64,000 nucleotides of DNA, taken from positions 248,001 through 312,000 of the forward strand of contig NHNY01000021.1 of the NCBI GenBank assembly GCA_002786065.1, written 5' to 3'. Under the pieces are notes generated by a model. That model was not told the origin of the DNA. It made no database searches and was given only the letters and a program-made list of their open reading frames with translations. The translations under genes and the position numbers were made by a program. Positions 21,207 to 34,684 of the stretch are shown here, piece after piece. The DNA comes from Microcyclospora pomicola (Eukaryota > Ascomycota > Dothideomycetes > Capnodiales). How positions within the stretch are numbered: position 1 is the stretch's first letter; each line of letters begins with the position of its first letter.

Positions 21207-22096
21207 CCTGTCTGCGTCAAGAGTCTAGTCACTGCCAGGCTAATGGCCGTACGAGTCAATATAATAAGCAGCCAGGATAAGCACGACAGTACCGAACAAT
21301 CAACGATGCTGAAATGATGGAGCGTGTAGTCATTACGGGCACCAGGCTGCTGTAATAAACTCTACCTGTAGCTGTGGTAGCTCAGGTGATCCATTGCCGG
21401 AGTCACATATGACCTTGCCACATACAGCCAGCGATCGCTCACATAGCTTTTGCAACTTGGCAAGACCTTGCCACGAGCGAAGTTCCACCAACTCTGGAGG
21501 AAGAGTCTCTCTAAAGTGTACGGCTATAGGCGAGTCTGTACTGAGTATTTCAGTTCTCTGTCCTGTCCACACGTGAAATGTGGGTTCGCGCGTATGGCGC
21601 GTAAGTCGAAGCACGCTAGCGACTTATGTAATCACCTAACATCATTACATCGCGAGATCCATGTCGATGAACATTTTCCAAAACAGCTCAAACGCACTCG
21701 CAACTTTACAGATCCAGTCGAAGCCGAAGGACAAACAGGAGGACCGTCTGTTGACTGCTTCACTCCATTCTGTTGATACATTGCTGCTCGTCACCGGCAT
21801 CAGTTCATCACTGATCGGTCATCAGTCTTCTTCAGAGCGGCTTTTGCAACTTGGACTTGGTTCCTGGCCACAGTCCTGCAAGGTCGAGGCTAGCATACTA
21901 CTGCTCGCGCCTCACGCATTGGGCATCTCAAGTTCTTTGCCGTCTACAATGACAGTAGAGAAACTATAGGGCATTGGCTATTCTTGGCGTAGATATACTA
22001 TCATACCGTGCCCTCGTCCCTGCAGGCCATTGAGTAGCCCATATGCGGCGGTAGAATTCACTTCAGTGGCCCCTACCTCAATTGTGCCATAGCAGC
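21207..22096. other. Divergent promoter region of F-box gene and SEN1
   Basis: 890 bp between divergent starts. Open frames at 21450-21776 and 21661-21969 (+) carry no recognisable domain. Nothing else stands out. Confidence 0.5.
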
Positions 22097-25000
22097 ATGG
22101 CTGACTCAGGGGCCGAGACCGTCGCGAAGCTGGAGTACGCATATGTTTTCTGATCTGTGTTGGTAGCCAAGATCAAGATGCTGACCAGGTGTTTACAGGG
22201 CTGTCATTGCTTGGGGCGATCGTGTTCACTGGTTCTGCCCTCGCACTAACGCAGAGGGCGACGACGAAAGTTTCTACGACGAAGACTGTTTGGACATCTT
22301 AAGCACAGAGTCTGAGAAAGATAAGGAAAAGAGACACAGCCGAATCGAGGAAGCAGAAAAGAGACGGGACAAAGTCCTAGAAGCTTGCGTGATACTTGCG
22401 TACGATGGCGCTGAGGCAGAGCCTTTCAAGGAGAAGCTTCGAAATGGATTACAGACACAACTTCAACGTTGTGATATCTGTATCCGTGAGTACCATCGGG
22501 CACATGGGTGGCTGAAGGCCCTGCTGGATAGCTGGTATGACGAGGAAGACGTCAATGTCTTCTTGCAAAAGTTTGACGACATGAACATCCAAAGGATAAC
22601 GTCAGGCTTGGATACACTGCAAAAGTCGCTGATGACACTCCCAGAGGAGAAGCGGTCGATCCTGGCTGCAGGCGATGTGGGTATGTATGCCATGTTCGAG
22701 GCGTTGAACTGTAAAGCGTTCCTGTACAACGAGACTCTGCTTGCAACCTCATTCGACCCCCCTTTCCAGGCCGCTTCCACCAAGAAGAAAATAAAGCTGC
22801 CCAACTATGTGCCTGGCATGGCCGCCTTTCTATACTCGCACAATCCGATGCGATCGACCTGGGCATTCAACAACTTCTCCAAGGTCAAGCGAGATTTGCT
22901 TGGGAAGGAATTCGACCATGCTGTCAAGCCATTCCTCGTACGGGCAATGGGGCGAGTTGGTGTTGCAGATCTTGACCTTGCATTCTTACCTATCTTCTGG
23001 AAGGCGACCCGTCTCATACTTACCAAGATGACGCCCGAGTTGGTCAAGGACCATTTGCGAGCCATGGATCAGAACCTGTACACCCTTGGTCTTGAACATT
23101 TCCAGGTAAAAACAGGACCATTTGTAGATGAAGCTGCAAGCTACCAGCTACTGTTAGATTTTAGTCCGTCTGATTTCTGGGATGCCATGGGCTCCATATC
23201 CGCCTCGACAGTGCTTGAGCAGATGCTGACTGCGCCCGCATTGCATGACATACTCCAGTCATCAGTGATCCGGGAGTCTCTCAATCTTCCGGAGACGATG
23301 GCGTGGGTCCTATCATTCGTACGATCGATCAAAGGCGACATACTGGTCCCACCGATGCGAGTTCTGCTTGATCATCTCCTCGTCCAATTCCAGAAGTCAC
23401 CGCCATACTCGAAATACACAGGCACGGTAGCATGGGAGCTAGGCCTAGCATGCATACTAGAAGCAGCGGACCGTCTTCACAAAGTGCGAGGGCCAACTGT
23501 TTCCAGATACATCGAGCTCATTGGTACAACCCATATCTCTTCAATCATGGGAGAGCTTGAGGGCATCGAGAGTAAGGATGATATGCGGATCGACAAGACC
23601 GAAACTCTGGACTTGGCCATCATCGAGAAACTCCTCAACCTTGACCTAGTCAGCCTCGCCTATGACCGATACCTGATCCTCAAAGACAGGAGCTTGGAAA
23701 ATGACATTAACATATCTGGTTTGGATGTGTGGAAACATGCCATGCGTGCTGTCAAATCTGGAGGCCCTGCGCTGCCGGCTGCTATATTGGCAGGTACAAA
23801 TGCATTGCTACCGCTTGAGCCCTTCACAACCAGACAAGTGGAGTACGCAGAGAAGCAAGCGAATGCCTGGAATTCTGCCTTGCAGAAAGTGTTGGATTTC
23901 ATGCACGACGACTTTCTCGAGGCGTTGAATCTGTTTAACGAGGAGCAGTTGCGAGATCTGTACCAAGATCCTCATGGCGCACGCGGCTTGGTAATGCTGC
24001 TCTACAATGCAGACGAGAACATTCACCGTGGCACCGTCGGCATATTGAGAAATCTGAGTGGTCAAGATACACGGCGAGATAGTATAATGCATGTGACGAG
24101 TTCTCTGTTCGGCATCACCCTCCGCTCCGCAGCGGCTGCTCATAAGTACGTCTGGACATCGAAGACGTTCGGCCCGTGTGCCAGGTTTGTGAAGCTCGCT
24201 CGCGACTTTTTCAGCTGTCTCACCGATAGCCAGGACGGCATCTTACGAAGCAAGACGATTTCTGATGAGCAGGATCTGGCGGCTCTATCTGATCTGTGGA
24301 AGGAGACATGGAGCGTACTCGCGACCATCTTCCAGCACACCGAGCTTTGGAGCAATATGGGTTACGACAAGACAGTAATGACCGATTTCTGCCGTGCAAC
24401 GATGGAGTTCGCGGAGACTGTATTTGACCAATATTCGATCTTTGCAAGCACGTTACGGGAAGGTGACAAGACTAAGACCAAGGTTGAGATTGGTGTGGAT
24501 CTACTCATGTCACCAGCCAAAGCTTTCAACAATCTGACGGCATGGCTGCGGTTACGTGACGACTTCCTCGTGGGAACAGCGGTCAGCCTGACCGTCAAAA
24601 TGCTTCGCCGCCTGGAAGAAGTCGACATACAGATTGACGATAAAGCTGCGGCTTACATCCAGGGTGTCGTCAGCACAAGTGCCAGCTCAAAAATACGGAC
24701 AAAACTGTCGCCTTCACAAAAGGCTGAATTGCAACGGGCCCTAGAACAACATTTGGATGAGTCTGTAGCAGAGCATATCGACGTCAACACTAATTTACCA
24801 AGGAAACAAAGCACATTGAATGGATGGGCTAGCACGAATGGCGCCTCGACATCGACCACTGCCGCACGGAAGCCGAAGATGATCATCGACCTTGAGAAAT
24901 GGTCGAATGTGAGCGACGCCGCCAAACGCAAAAAGGATCTTGCGGATGAGCACGACAAGGCTTACCGTGATCTCATCGGGACCTCGACCAGTGGGCAACA

Positions 25001-28000
25001 CGCCTTCAGGCAGAAGATCCCTCCAAGAAAACCTGCGCCACTTGTGGCACCTAAAGTGTCACAGCAGCAAGCGGACTTTGCGGCCAAGCGCAAAGCGCAG
25101 GAAGACGAAGTCAAGCGCAAGAAAGCTGAGTTCTTGGCGAAACAAACAGGAGGCAAAGTGGGTGTCGGAAGCGGTGTGCAAGGACTTGGTAACATGGGCA
25201 AGGACCATACACTCAAGGGTCAGAATGTCATGGTCTCGTCTGACGAGGAGAGTGATGACGATGATGAGCTCGACACTGACCTTTTCGGTGCACCGATTAG
25301 GGAGAAGAAGATCCAGCGGCCTAATGTTGACCCCAATGGCGCTCTTGGTCTGAAGCCGGAGTTTAAGAAAGGACCAACGAAGATCCAGCGAACAGCGCGC
25401 TCAGCCAAGGACATGCGTGCTCGGCTCGCACCAGATCTTGGACCGCTACACAAAGTCATCTTACAATGGGACTTTTTCTTCGAAGGCGATTATCCACCTG
25501 GTGCAAATCAGAACATCTTCCGTGGTGTGGCGAATTCGTTCACCAACCCCATCTCATATCAAGAGACCTTTCAGCCACTGCTCACATTGGAAGCTTGGCA
25601 AGGCATGGTCAAGTCGCGTGAGGAGAACACCTCAAAGCCCTACGACATCAAAATCAACAATCGAAGCAATGTTGATCATTTCATCGAGCTCAGCACTTTG
25701 GTCAGCCAAGCGGAAAACAGAGAGCTGCAGTTACAGGAAGGCGACATCATTCTGATGTCGAAGGCGCCGAAACCGCACACCGACCCGTCATCGCCGCATT
25801 GTCTGTCACGAATATATCGCGTGAAGCGTCAGAAGAACAACCTCGAGATTGTGTATCAGGTCATGTCAGGCACTACGTTGACTTCATCTCTAACACCTAA
25901 TTCAGTCATTCACGGTATTAAGATCCAGACTATCACCCCGCTCGAGCGAGAGTACGGCGCATTGCAAGGTCTACAATACTATGATCTTTGCAACCAGATC
26001 TGCAAGGCAGCTCCTTCAAAGCGCATCAACTTCAGTGAGAAGCAGATTGCAAGGTTTCAAGACACATACAATGTCAACCGGGCGCAGTCGGAAGCCATCA
26101 ACGCGGCTCTTGAGAACGAAGGGTTCTCGCTCATTCAAGGCCCGCCAGGGTCTGGCAAGACTAAAACCATCGTTGCAATCGTTGGCGGCCTGCTCTCCAG
26201 CAGCTTAGGTGGAAGCACCACCTCAGGTAGTCGCATCGCACTGCCAGGTCAGAAAGACGCTGCCATGGATTCCGTGGCAAGGAAATTGCTTGTTTGTGCA
26301 CCAAGTAACGCAGCTGTTGATGAAATTGTCATGCGATTGAAAGACGGAGTCAAAACCAAGGATGGCCGTCAGCATCAAGTCAACATCGTCCGCATTGGTC
26401 GTAGTGATGCCATCAATTCACAAGTACAGGATGTCACCATAGATGAGCTCGTCGCACGGCGGATGGGCAATAACCATGATGATGGCTCGCGTCAGAAACA
26501 CCAGCAGATCTTCAATGAGCACAAGAGGGTGTCCGACGAGTTGAACGTACTGATGCAGAAGAAGAACAGCGGTGAAGTCAAAGGCAAGGAGGAGAGTGCG
26601 CTTCACCAAGATATCGTATCTGTTCGCAAACGCAAGAGCGAGCTCAGTGCCATGATCGACAACGTCAAAGATAAAGAGCGCGATGCCGGGCGTGAGGCTG
26701 AACTGAACAAGAAGCGTGCCCAGCAAGCGGTCCTCAATGATGCACATGTCATATGTGCTACTCTCAGTGGTAGCGGTCACGACATGTTCCGGAACCTCAG
26801 CATCGAGTTCGAAACGGTCATCATCGACGAAGCTGCGCAATGTGTGGAGATGAGTTCGCTCATCCCCCTCAAATATGGCTGTGTCAAGTGCGTTATGGTT
26901 GGAGATCCAAAGCAACTCCCCCCAACAGTTTTTTCGAAAGAGGCTGCTAAGTTTCAGTACGAGCAAAGTTTGTTCGTACGTATGCAGAAGAACTTTCCAG
27001 ACGAGGTGCATCTACTGGATACTCAGTACCGTATGCATCCGGAGATAAGTGTCTTCCCTAGCAGAACGTTCTACGACGGTTTGCTGAAAGATGGAGAAGG
27101 CATGGCTGGCCTGCGAGCAAAGCCCTGGCATCGAAGTGCGCTTCTTTCTCCCTATCGGTTTTATGACGTTCAAGGTCAGCACCAGGCGGCACCTAAAGGA
27201 CACTCGCTTATCAATAGGGCCGAGATCAGCGTTGCCATTGCTCTGTACGAGCGACTGCGAGTCGACTTCAAGGACTACGACTTCAATGGTCGCATCGGCA
27301 TAATCACACCATATAAGTCGCAACTGAGGGCCCTGAAAGATAGCTTCTCGACGCGTTTCGGCAACGATATCCTTGATGTCGTCGAGTTCAACACTACTGA
27401 TGCTTTTCAAGGTCGTGAGAGCGAGGTCATTATCTTCTCCTGTGTGCGAGCTTCTCCAGCCGGGGGCATTGGTTTCCTACAAGACATAAGACGCATGAAC
27501 GTGGGTCTCACTCGAGCAAAGTCCAGCTTATGGGTTCTCGGTAACTCGGAAAGCTTGGCCCGAGGTCAGTACTGGAAGAAGCTTGTTCAAGACGCCCAGG
27601 CTCGTGACTCTTACACGACGGGCGACGTGCTAGGAATGCTTGCGAAGAACTCTGCCGCCTTTCCTGCCAGTAAGCAATCGTCAAAGGACTATGCTATGCA
27701 CGACGCCACTGCACGGTCCAATGGGCATCAATCGAACGGCGCAGGACATCCGCCAATCGTCAAGAATGCAAGGTCCGACAATAATGGGGCTGCAAAGGTC
27801 CCAGGTCGTGAACAATCAGAACCGGATGCCATGCAGGGGGTCACCCGACGATTCCAAGATGTACGAAAATCACGTGCTCCTGGCGGCGACACCGACGTTG
27901 AAATGGCGGACGCCGAGGACGACCTCTCGAAGAAGGAGTCTGGCGAACCACCGAAGAGAGAAAACAATGCGGCACCGACGCTACCAAGCAAGCCGCCTAC

Positions 28001-28094
28001 TTCAGCCCCCGGTGTGAATCCAGCAAGGCCGGTGCCACCCGTGATCCGGAAGAGGGCAGCTCCGTCTGTTTTCATCAACAAGAAGCAAAGATAG
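22097..28094 (+). CDS. SEN1: Sen1/senataxin RNA-DNA helicase
   Basis: Superfamily 1B helicase that ends non-coding and short Pol II transcripts and resolves R-loops in the nucleus. Exon 1 (22097-22134) joins exon 2 (22199-28094) over a 64-bp intron with a CTGAC branch site, giving 1,977 residues. The join restores MADSGAETVAKLEAVIAWGDRVHWFCPR; the long frame alone lacks an ATG there. The N-terminal about 750 residues form the alpha-helical Sen1 N domain. A basic, acidic and Ser-rich linker follows (about 870-1080). The helicase core has a Walker A GPPGSGKT near 1327, DEAAQ near 1555, and later motifs QYRMHPEIS, GIITPYKSQL and VGLTRAKSSLWVLG. The tail ends in a basic KKQR patch suited to nuclear import. 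Confidence 0.95.
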
Positions 28095-29800
28095 AGCGTG
28101 TCGGCTTGGTTCGGACGTGAAGCATTAAGCAGTCCCGCATGGAAGACATGAGGCGAAGGGTAATTGAGAGTGTACATGAGGCGAAGTCCAGGCATAGACA
28201 GCTTGGACCGTAACGCATGCGAAGCCACATGTCGTCGTATACCATGTCGTATAGTGGATTCGATTGTGACATCAGGAAGTGTCTGCGCGGATGTCGACAG
28301 ACTGAACTTCGTCGCGCCTTTCTACCAGCCGCCAGCACCGGTGGATGTTCTGCCTCAAGTCTGCATTGCATGTGATTCATGGCCGCCATTGATTTCCACG
28401 TGATACCATCGTCGAGTGCTTAGTAACCATTGTTCACCTCACCTGTGGCATCATGCTTGCCTTTCCTACTTCTTCCGACGACGATACGAATCGTTTTCAG
28501 GTCAATGTGACCTGCACATATCCCGAATTCCAGGCCGAGGGATCTACTGGCATGGAACACGCCGTGACTTTGGTTTCCCGCAAATTCCACTGCATAGCAG
28601 CTGGCAGCCTCACGAGTGTCCCTGTGGTGCCAGCCCAGGCCGCGTTGTGAGTTGCGACACGTCGGCAATTCGTGCATATACTTCAATACGCGCTCCGCAA
28701 AACATGTTGGTGGAGTGGACATAGTAGTGCTGCGCGTGGTATGCGTTACTGCAGACGGTCCTACGTCTTGTTGACGGGATAATCTGCATACATGTCGTAC
28801 AGCAATAGACGCGTTGGTTTTGCCACAACTCGTGCGGCTGTCAACGTCACGAGTCGGACCGCTACGGGTGTTCACACCTCACTGACCTCTCCCATGGGCA
28901 TTAGAAAACTCGTGCGTTCCCAAGGATGTGCTAACAGCCACAGGTTCAGACGGCGACTCATCGAGCAGTGAAATGAGAACATCATGGCGGAGCCCAGTTC
29001 TTATGTCTGCTTCGACAATCGGCACGGGGCCGCACTTGTTATAGTCCTGGATTTCGCCACCAACAAACGCTGCAGCAGCGTGCGTATCTCGATGCAAGAT
29101 CGCAGACTCTTGCAGGGCCACGGTGCGGAATGCTGTCAAGCTTGCAGTCCCGAGTAGGATGGACGCAAGTCCATAACATCGATCGGACGATGAAGTGATG
29201 GAATGGCTCTACAGAGAAATGTATCTGGTCCACTATCTTGACTCAAGCACCCAGCACTGGCCAGAGAAGTATACCCGAAAGGAGGCATCTTGGCATATTT
29301 CGCAGGCTAGATGCCATGTGTCACTCCTGCCGTGAGAAGCTTCACTCCAATGGCTATCTGTTCGAATATGCTTGGGACTTTCAATCGGTTATCACAAAGA
29401 GATTGGAGTATATGGACGCAAGCTTGACATTCTCCGTCAATGGACCGACCAACGCAATATTGCTGAAGTGTATGTGTTTCCGTTCGACTCGGGAGGTCGA
29501 CCGACATCTCGACCTTCATTGCATGATCAATGCCGTATATGTGGCTAATAAGCGCGTCAAGTCTTGCCACGCGAAATCAGGAAGTTACGTCAACCGGTAT
29601 GTGACAGGTCGAAGCAAGGGTCGACGGCGATACATCTAATATGTGCAGGCAGGCTCTAGTCAGCCGTGCATAAGCGTCGAGAGGAGTATAACAACCTAGA
29701 AGCTCCTGTTTCTGTACGATGCTGATACATATCCTTCATTCTACTCGTGTTTCGTCTCGCTACATACTGCATACCTCTCGCTAATAATCCGGCTTTTACC
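28095..29800. other. Intergenic region, no convincing gene
   Basis: 1.7 kb between SEN1 and the next plus-strand gene. Several open frames of 65-151 codons (for example 28420-28875 minus and 29238-29639 plus) overlap each other, lack domains and show no splice links. It includes the promoter of the downstream gene. A real lineage-specific small gene cannot be excluded. Confidence 0.45.
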
Positions 29801-32152
29801 ATGGTTTCTCCAGTCTCGATATCTTTCTCGGACGACATGGATGCGAGCGACATCCTAGACAGTTGGCTTCGAAGCCTGAGCGAGAGCAGAACAAGTGCGT
29901 CAATGGATACCATCCGCATGGCAAAGAATGTCCCAGATGAGAAGCAGTTGCGACGGCTCACCAATGCTTCGTCGTCTCCTACGCTGCCGCCCATGTCCTA
30001 TCCCATTTCTCCATTGACCAAATCCGAGATAACAGAATCGCCATCATCTGATTTCGCCGAGGATTTCTATCTCAACCGTCACTCCCCTGGAATCGTTTTC
30101 TTACCATGCAAACCCACTTCCGATGATTCGGTGCATAACAGCAAGAAACCCGTTGCGTCAAATGGTCTGGCAACAGGCATCCAAGGCCAGTCTATGAAGA
30201 ACAAGCCGCTGCCGCCCAGCCTTGTCGACCTACCAGCTCTCACGTCGAGCCCGTCGATTCCAACGCCTTCATCATGCAGACCAGATGAAGCTAGCTTGTC
30301 GCCATACCGCGACGCGAATGGAAGCCCTTTCAGGTCTTACAAGATTGATAGCGTAACTGTATCGCAGAGCTGCCTTCAAACGACGCCGGAGTCAATGATG
30401 CTTGCTGTGAAGGCAGTAGACCGCCACCGAGCAAATGAAAATTCCACAGTCGAAACGGACTACATCGACATAATCTCGCCGACGAGTGTTGCTTTGCAAT
30501 GGAGGGCAACACAAGCCCATCAAGATTGCCTTTCTGGCATCGCCAGCACGAGAGTTGCCCGAACACCAAGCTGTGATCAGCTTCGTGACCTCGCTGTCCA
30601 AGGACTTCGTCTTCGATCGACCGGTAATACCTTAGGCGGCTCTAGACAACCACAGACGATACCGCAGCGCGCACCTTCACCTCAACGTCCATCATCGGGA
30701 GTCTGTTCTATGCTTGTGAATGTGTCAGGTGCCGCTCAGATACCAGATGTAGTCGACCTTTCACCTGTATCTCCGCTTCCATACATGGCAGAAGAAGATT
30801 GGTTGGGTCGGTCTCATCTACCACAGGGGTCGCAAGTGCGCTCGCCAGAGAACAGACATGATATCAAGGATCTGTATGCGCTGGACACCAGCTACAAATC
30901 ATCAGCTCAGCCGGCGAGCACATCACAGGACTGCAGTATGCTGGTCGCCAAGCAGAGTCATTCGGACAGTCCTCGCATGCCAATGTCCAAGTCCATTGAG
31001 CATATCACGAAGGATAATGGAGGACACACTCAATATCGTCATTCGGCATCCAGCTTGGACAATTCTGAAGGCGCTCCACAGTACCTGCCTCCCCTTAGCA
31101 CAACAACAAAGAGAGGGGAGAAATTCATAGACTATCGCACCAATCCTCCTCCCTTACCCCCTCTACCTTCACCCGAACCGCATGACTCTTTACTTACATC
31201 GATACGTTGGGAGGACTCTGAGGCAAACTGGAAGGTCCCGGCTATGTCTACGCCGGCGGGTACTGTGACAAAAGAAGAACCTTTCTCGAGCGGTACAATC
31301 TATACACATGCCGAGCAGAGCACCAAGCACAACAAAGCGAAGCCAGAAAACATTCGAAGGACCGAGGCGCAGATAGCAACAGCACGCCCGGACCAGAAGC
31401 AATTGCCAAAACCATTGCCTCCTATCAAGACACCTGTCAACTACTACGCTTTCCCTCGTAACGCTTTCAGACAAGGCTTGTTACCACACACCGACATTGT
31501 GTCTGCCCCAGACCCATCGCGTCGTGACATCTCCTCGCGGGACATGACCAGCCACGGTTCCTCTTCGCGTCATATCACCAGCCAACAAACTCAGTCCAGT
31601 GTCGTTGACAGTCGTCGGACATCCAAGCGGATCGCATCCACTCCGCAAAATTCTCCCCACCATAATACTGCTCATCACACCTCCCCACGACACATCAAGG
31701 ACACTCACATTTCCCCACGCCATAGCCACTCTCAGCACGCCTCGTCCCCGCAGTCGAGTCACCGTCATTCCTCTTCACACCATGGCACAAAAGACGAAGT
31801 CCATTTGCAACGACATCGTCGCCATGCCTCTTCCTCCTCCCAGAACACTTCTGGCGAGCGATCTGCCCTCTTCGATACACGCCTCAAGGCCCTCGAGAAG
31901 CAGACCGAGTTCTTCTCGGCCGCTCTCATGGAGATGATGCTCGAATCAAACAGCTCTTCGCAGTCTCCGCATCCTTCTGGTGAGGCCGTACCGCGGCGGC
32001 CGGCGCAGTGGGAGAGTCGTGTCGCACGTAGGGTCGCTGCCACCACCAGCGGGCAGGCGGCGGTGGGTGCTACTGCACAGCAAAACCCCCACTCCCCAAT
32101 AGCAGGGCTAGGGATCTCGATGGGCATCAAGCGAAGAAGTCGAGGAACATAG
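29801..32152 (+). CDS. Ser/Pro/His-rich disordered protein with C-terminal helix
   Basis: A single exon of 783 residues from the ATG at 29801 (accATGg, strong context); the frame upstream offers only a GTG. Most of the protein is low-complexity Ser/Pro/Thr with many short SP and TP sites and poly-Pro patches (NPPPLPPLPSPEP), so it is probably disordered and phosphorylated. Residues about 580-690 form a His/Arg/Ser tract built from repeated SxRxI and SPRH-like pieces. A short amphipathic helix or coiled coil follows near 695-725 (FDTRLKALEKQTEFFSAALM). The end is basic (GIKRRSRGT). No enzyme motif, membrane helix or signal peptide is present. I do not recognise a named family. Confidence 0.7.
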   Translation: MVSPVSISFSDDMDASDILDSWLRSLSESRTSASMDTIRMAKNVPDEKQLRRLTNASSSPTLPPMSYPISPLTKSEITESPSSDFAEDFYLNRHSPGIVFLPCKPTSDDSVHNSKKPVASNGLATGIQGQSMKNKPLPPSLVDLPALTSSPSIPTPSSCRPDEASLSPYRDANGSPFRSYKIDSVTVSQSCLQTTPESMMLAVKAVDRHRANENSTVETDYIDIISPTSVALQWRATQAHQDCLSGIASTRVARTPSCDQLRDLAVQGLRLRSTGNTLGGSRQPQTIPQRAPSPQRPSSGVCSMLVNVSGAAQIPDVVDLSPVSPLPYMAEEDWLGRSHLPQGSQVRSPENRHDIKDLYALDTSYKSSAQPASTSQDCSMLVAKQSHSDSPRMPMSKSIEHITKDNGGHTQYRHSASSLDNSEGAPQYLPPLSTTTKRGEKFIDYRTNPPPLPPLPSPEPHDSLLTSIRWEDSEANWKVPAMSTPAGTVTKEEPFSSGTIYTHAEQSTKHNKAKPENIRRTEAQIATARPDQKQLPKPLPPIKTPVNYYAFPRNAFRQGLLPHTDIVSAPDPSRRDISSRDMTSHGSSSRHITSQQTQSSVVDSRRTSKRIASTPQNSPHHNTAHHTSPRHIKDTHISPRHSHSQHASSPQSSHRHSSSHHGTKDEVHLQRHRRHASSSSQNTSGERSALFDTRLKALEKQTEFFSAALMEMMLESNSSSQSPHPSGEAVPRRPAQWESRVARRVAATTSGQAAVGATAQQNPHSPIAGLGISMGIKRRSRGT

Positions 32153-32440
32153 ATGGGGTCAAGGACAAGGGAGAGGGATGAGGACAAGCTGCGTGAAGTA
32201 GACGCAGCAGACCATTCGTTCCGCTTGCTTCAGCAATACTCTTGCAGACGTACATAGCTACTTATGTCCTTCAGCAAATCAAGCCAGATGGTGAATGTTC
32301 ATGATCGTTCGTCCCCGTAGCAATTCGTCGAACGCCACTACGACATGTTCATCTCCCGATTCCTCCATGTAGAGATTGCCCATATTCCCGAAAGCCTCAA
32401 GCAAAATCTAGACACCCTTTGGTAGACCCCACACATCATG

Positions 32441-34684
32441 TCAGTATGCCGTAACAGCGCTCATCGTGATCGGGCCATAGGCCTCATGTTGATGGATCCG
32501 AAGCATGTTCTTCGTGCCCAGCGCCAGCGCATGCAGCAACGCTTGAGCTGCGACGATTGTACTGTTACTGTGCGGCGGTAGTAGAGTTTCAAAGTCCACT
32601 GAACCAGCCATATGCTCGTCGTCCTCGTCTCCAGGCGGAGCCACGGCGCGCAACCGATCCGCCTCGTCGATGCCAGCTTGTACGAAAGCGAGAAAGTTGA
32701 CATTCTCGCCATCGAGGATGGAGCGCTGCCACTGCGATTGGCCGGCGGTCTGGGTATCGACGTTGGCGGCTGGACCGAACAGTTCGAATTCGTCGTCGCT
32801 GGTGAGGCCGAATGGGACGTCGGAGCCCGGGAGTTGGAGCTCGTCGAGCCCGAGGTGCATATCGTGAAGTCCGTGGCTCTCGAGCGGAGAATTTGAGATC
32901 AGACGACTGCCGCGACGACTGTTGGGGACGAACGTGGGCCCTCCGGTGGATGTAGGGAGGCCTCCAGCGCTAAGGGCGTTGCTGAAACGCTGCGAGCCGG
33001 AATTCCAGGGGAAGGCGGTTGACATACGGCGGTCTTCGAGCGGGGTGGGCGCTTCACGGCCTTGCTCAATGGTATCATCCATGTCCAGTGGCATGTAATC
33101 ATCTTGCAAGCCATCGCGAGCGAGCTCTGGTAGCGGCGACTCTTGTCGGGATCGCACTCGTCGACCATCATCAGAACCATCTTCAGCTCTTGGACGCTTG
33201 GGTGACTGTGGAGCAATCTGGATGTTCAATAGCCTTTCCAAGATCTGTATAGCGGAGAATACTCCAGCACCATGATCAGCTCGGCGATCAAGACTTCCGA
33301 TTCCGGTCCCCGAGACCCAGTGTTCTGCGTTCTTCTTCGCTAAAACCCCGGCTCGGAGAACATGCTTGTGCTGATTGATCTCCATCATGTTGGCTGCATA
33401 TTCGCTACTCCAGCGCGCGAGATCACTGTTACGAAGCTCGGTGGCGTTGTCGACCATTAATGGTTTGGCTGGCGCACGAGCTCTTCTGCGAATTGGAGCG
33501 CCGGCCTTCTCCATGGTCGTGGATTCTGTCATGACCGGCTGATCATCCCTGCTGTGAAGTGGTGCTACGTCTTCAGGTAGCTCGACTGGAAAATCGTCGT
33601 ACGCAACCACAAAACCATCCTCATTCAGTTCCTGAAGCTGCGAAACTGTAAGTATATGTCTTGAAGAGGAACTGAAACAAACTCACCATAGTGTCACCCT
33701 GCTGCTGTCTTCCATGATCTGTTCTCGTTGTAGGTCCTGCGTCTACCCTTTCCGCACGCATTTCTCTGTCACCTAAACTGGCAGGTTGTATCACGGACTC
33801 GCCACCCATCGGAGTATCGCCGTCAAGATCAAGTGCGATACCAAGATCATCTTCCAGCAACGCGGCATGCCTATACCGTGAACCTGTCCCGGGGCAAGAA
33901 TCCCCTCGAGGCCCGAAAGAGCTGAAGCTGCCCGCGGCACCTCCATCGAGGGGGCTTTCTGAGTGAGGAATATCCAGCCCGCCAGCACGTGGCGAGCTCA
34001 ACGTACGCTGCGTACCGAATGGCGAAAGCGTCTCCCGCTGCGACTCGCTCGCAACGGTCATGTGCCAGTCCAGCTGATCGAGGTCGACGGGCCGGAGGTC
34101 GAAATCCGGGAGGAAGTTCGGGTCGTCTTGCAACATGAGTTGGTCGGCACTGTACGTATACTATCAGCATCTGGCAGACCCGTTCGCACGCCACTGGTCC
34201 TCTTACCGTCCCTTCAACGAGCTCCCCAATTCCAGCGTACTGTTGTGCACAGCCTTGAACACATCGCGCATGCTGTTCTTCGCCGCCTCGGCGTCGTGCA
34301 GGACATATCCGCATTGCTGCGCGTACACGCGCGTGACACCATATCTAGAACGCGTCAAAGTCAGCTTTCAACGCATCCTGTGGTCTGATCGTGATGGCTA
34401 GTATCAGACTCACAGCAAATTACTTTGCAAACGCAGGGCCAGCGGGACGTCTGGCTCGGAGATCGTTTCACAGGCCTTCTGCACGTCGACGTCGATGATG
34501 GCTTTGCGCGTGACTTTCTTCAGGTTGGACTTGGAGCCGAGCGTCGCCACGAGCCAGACGGTCGCGACGCCATACTTGCGGGACGTGAGGACTGCTCACG
34601 CGAAGACGGGGGGTAGTCAGCTGGATGTTCATGGATGTGATGAGGTGGGTATGGCAGAAACATACTCTCGGTGCTATAGAACAT
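32441..34684 (-). CDS. REC8: Meiotic cohesin subunit Rec8 (alpha-kleisin)
   Basis: Kleisin that closes the cohesin ring in meiosis and is cut by separase. Five exons, 34684-34666 (19 nt), 34591-34414, 34344-34207, 34149-33687 and 33637-32441, with introns of 74, 69, 57 and 49 bp, give 664 residues. The assembled N-terminus MFYSTEILTSRKYGVATVWLV, with LRLQSNLLYGVTRVYAQQ, is the Rad21/Rec8 N domain in its Rec8 form (Scc1/Rad21 would read like ILSKKGPLAKVWLAA). The middle is acidic and Ser-rich. The C-terminal winged helix is near 585-664 (FLAFVQAG to ALALGTKNMLRIHQHEAYGPI). The acceptor of the last intron could instead be 6 nt further, removing Leu-Gln. Expression is probably meiosis-specific, but no control site was identified. 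Confidence 0.9.
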
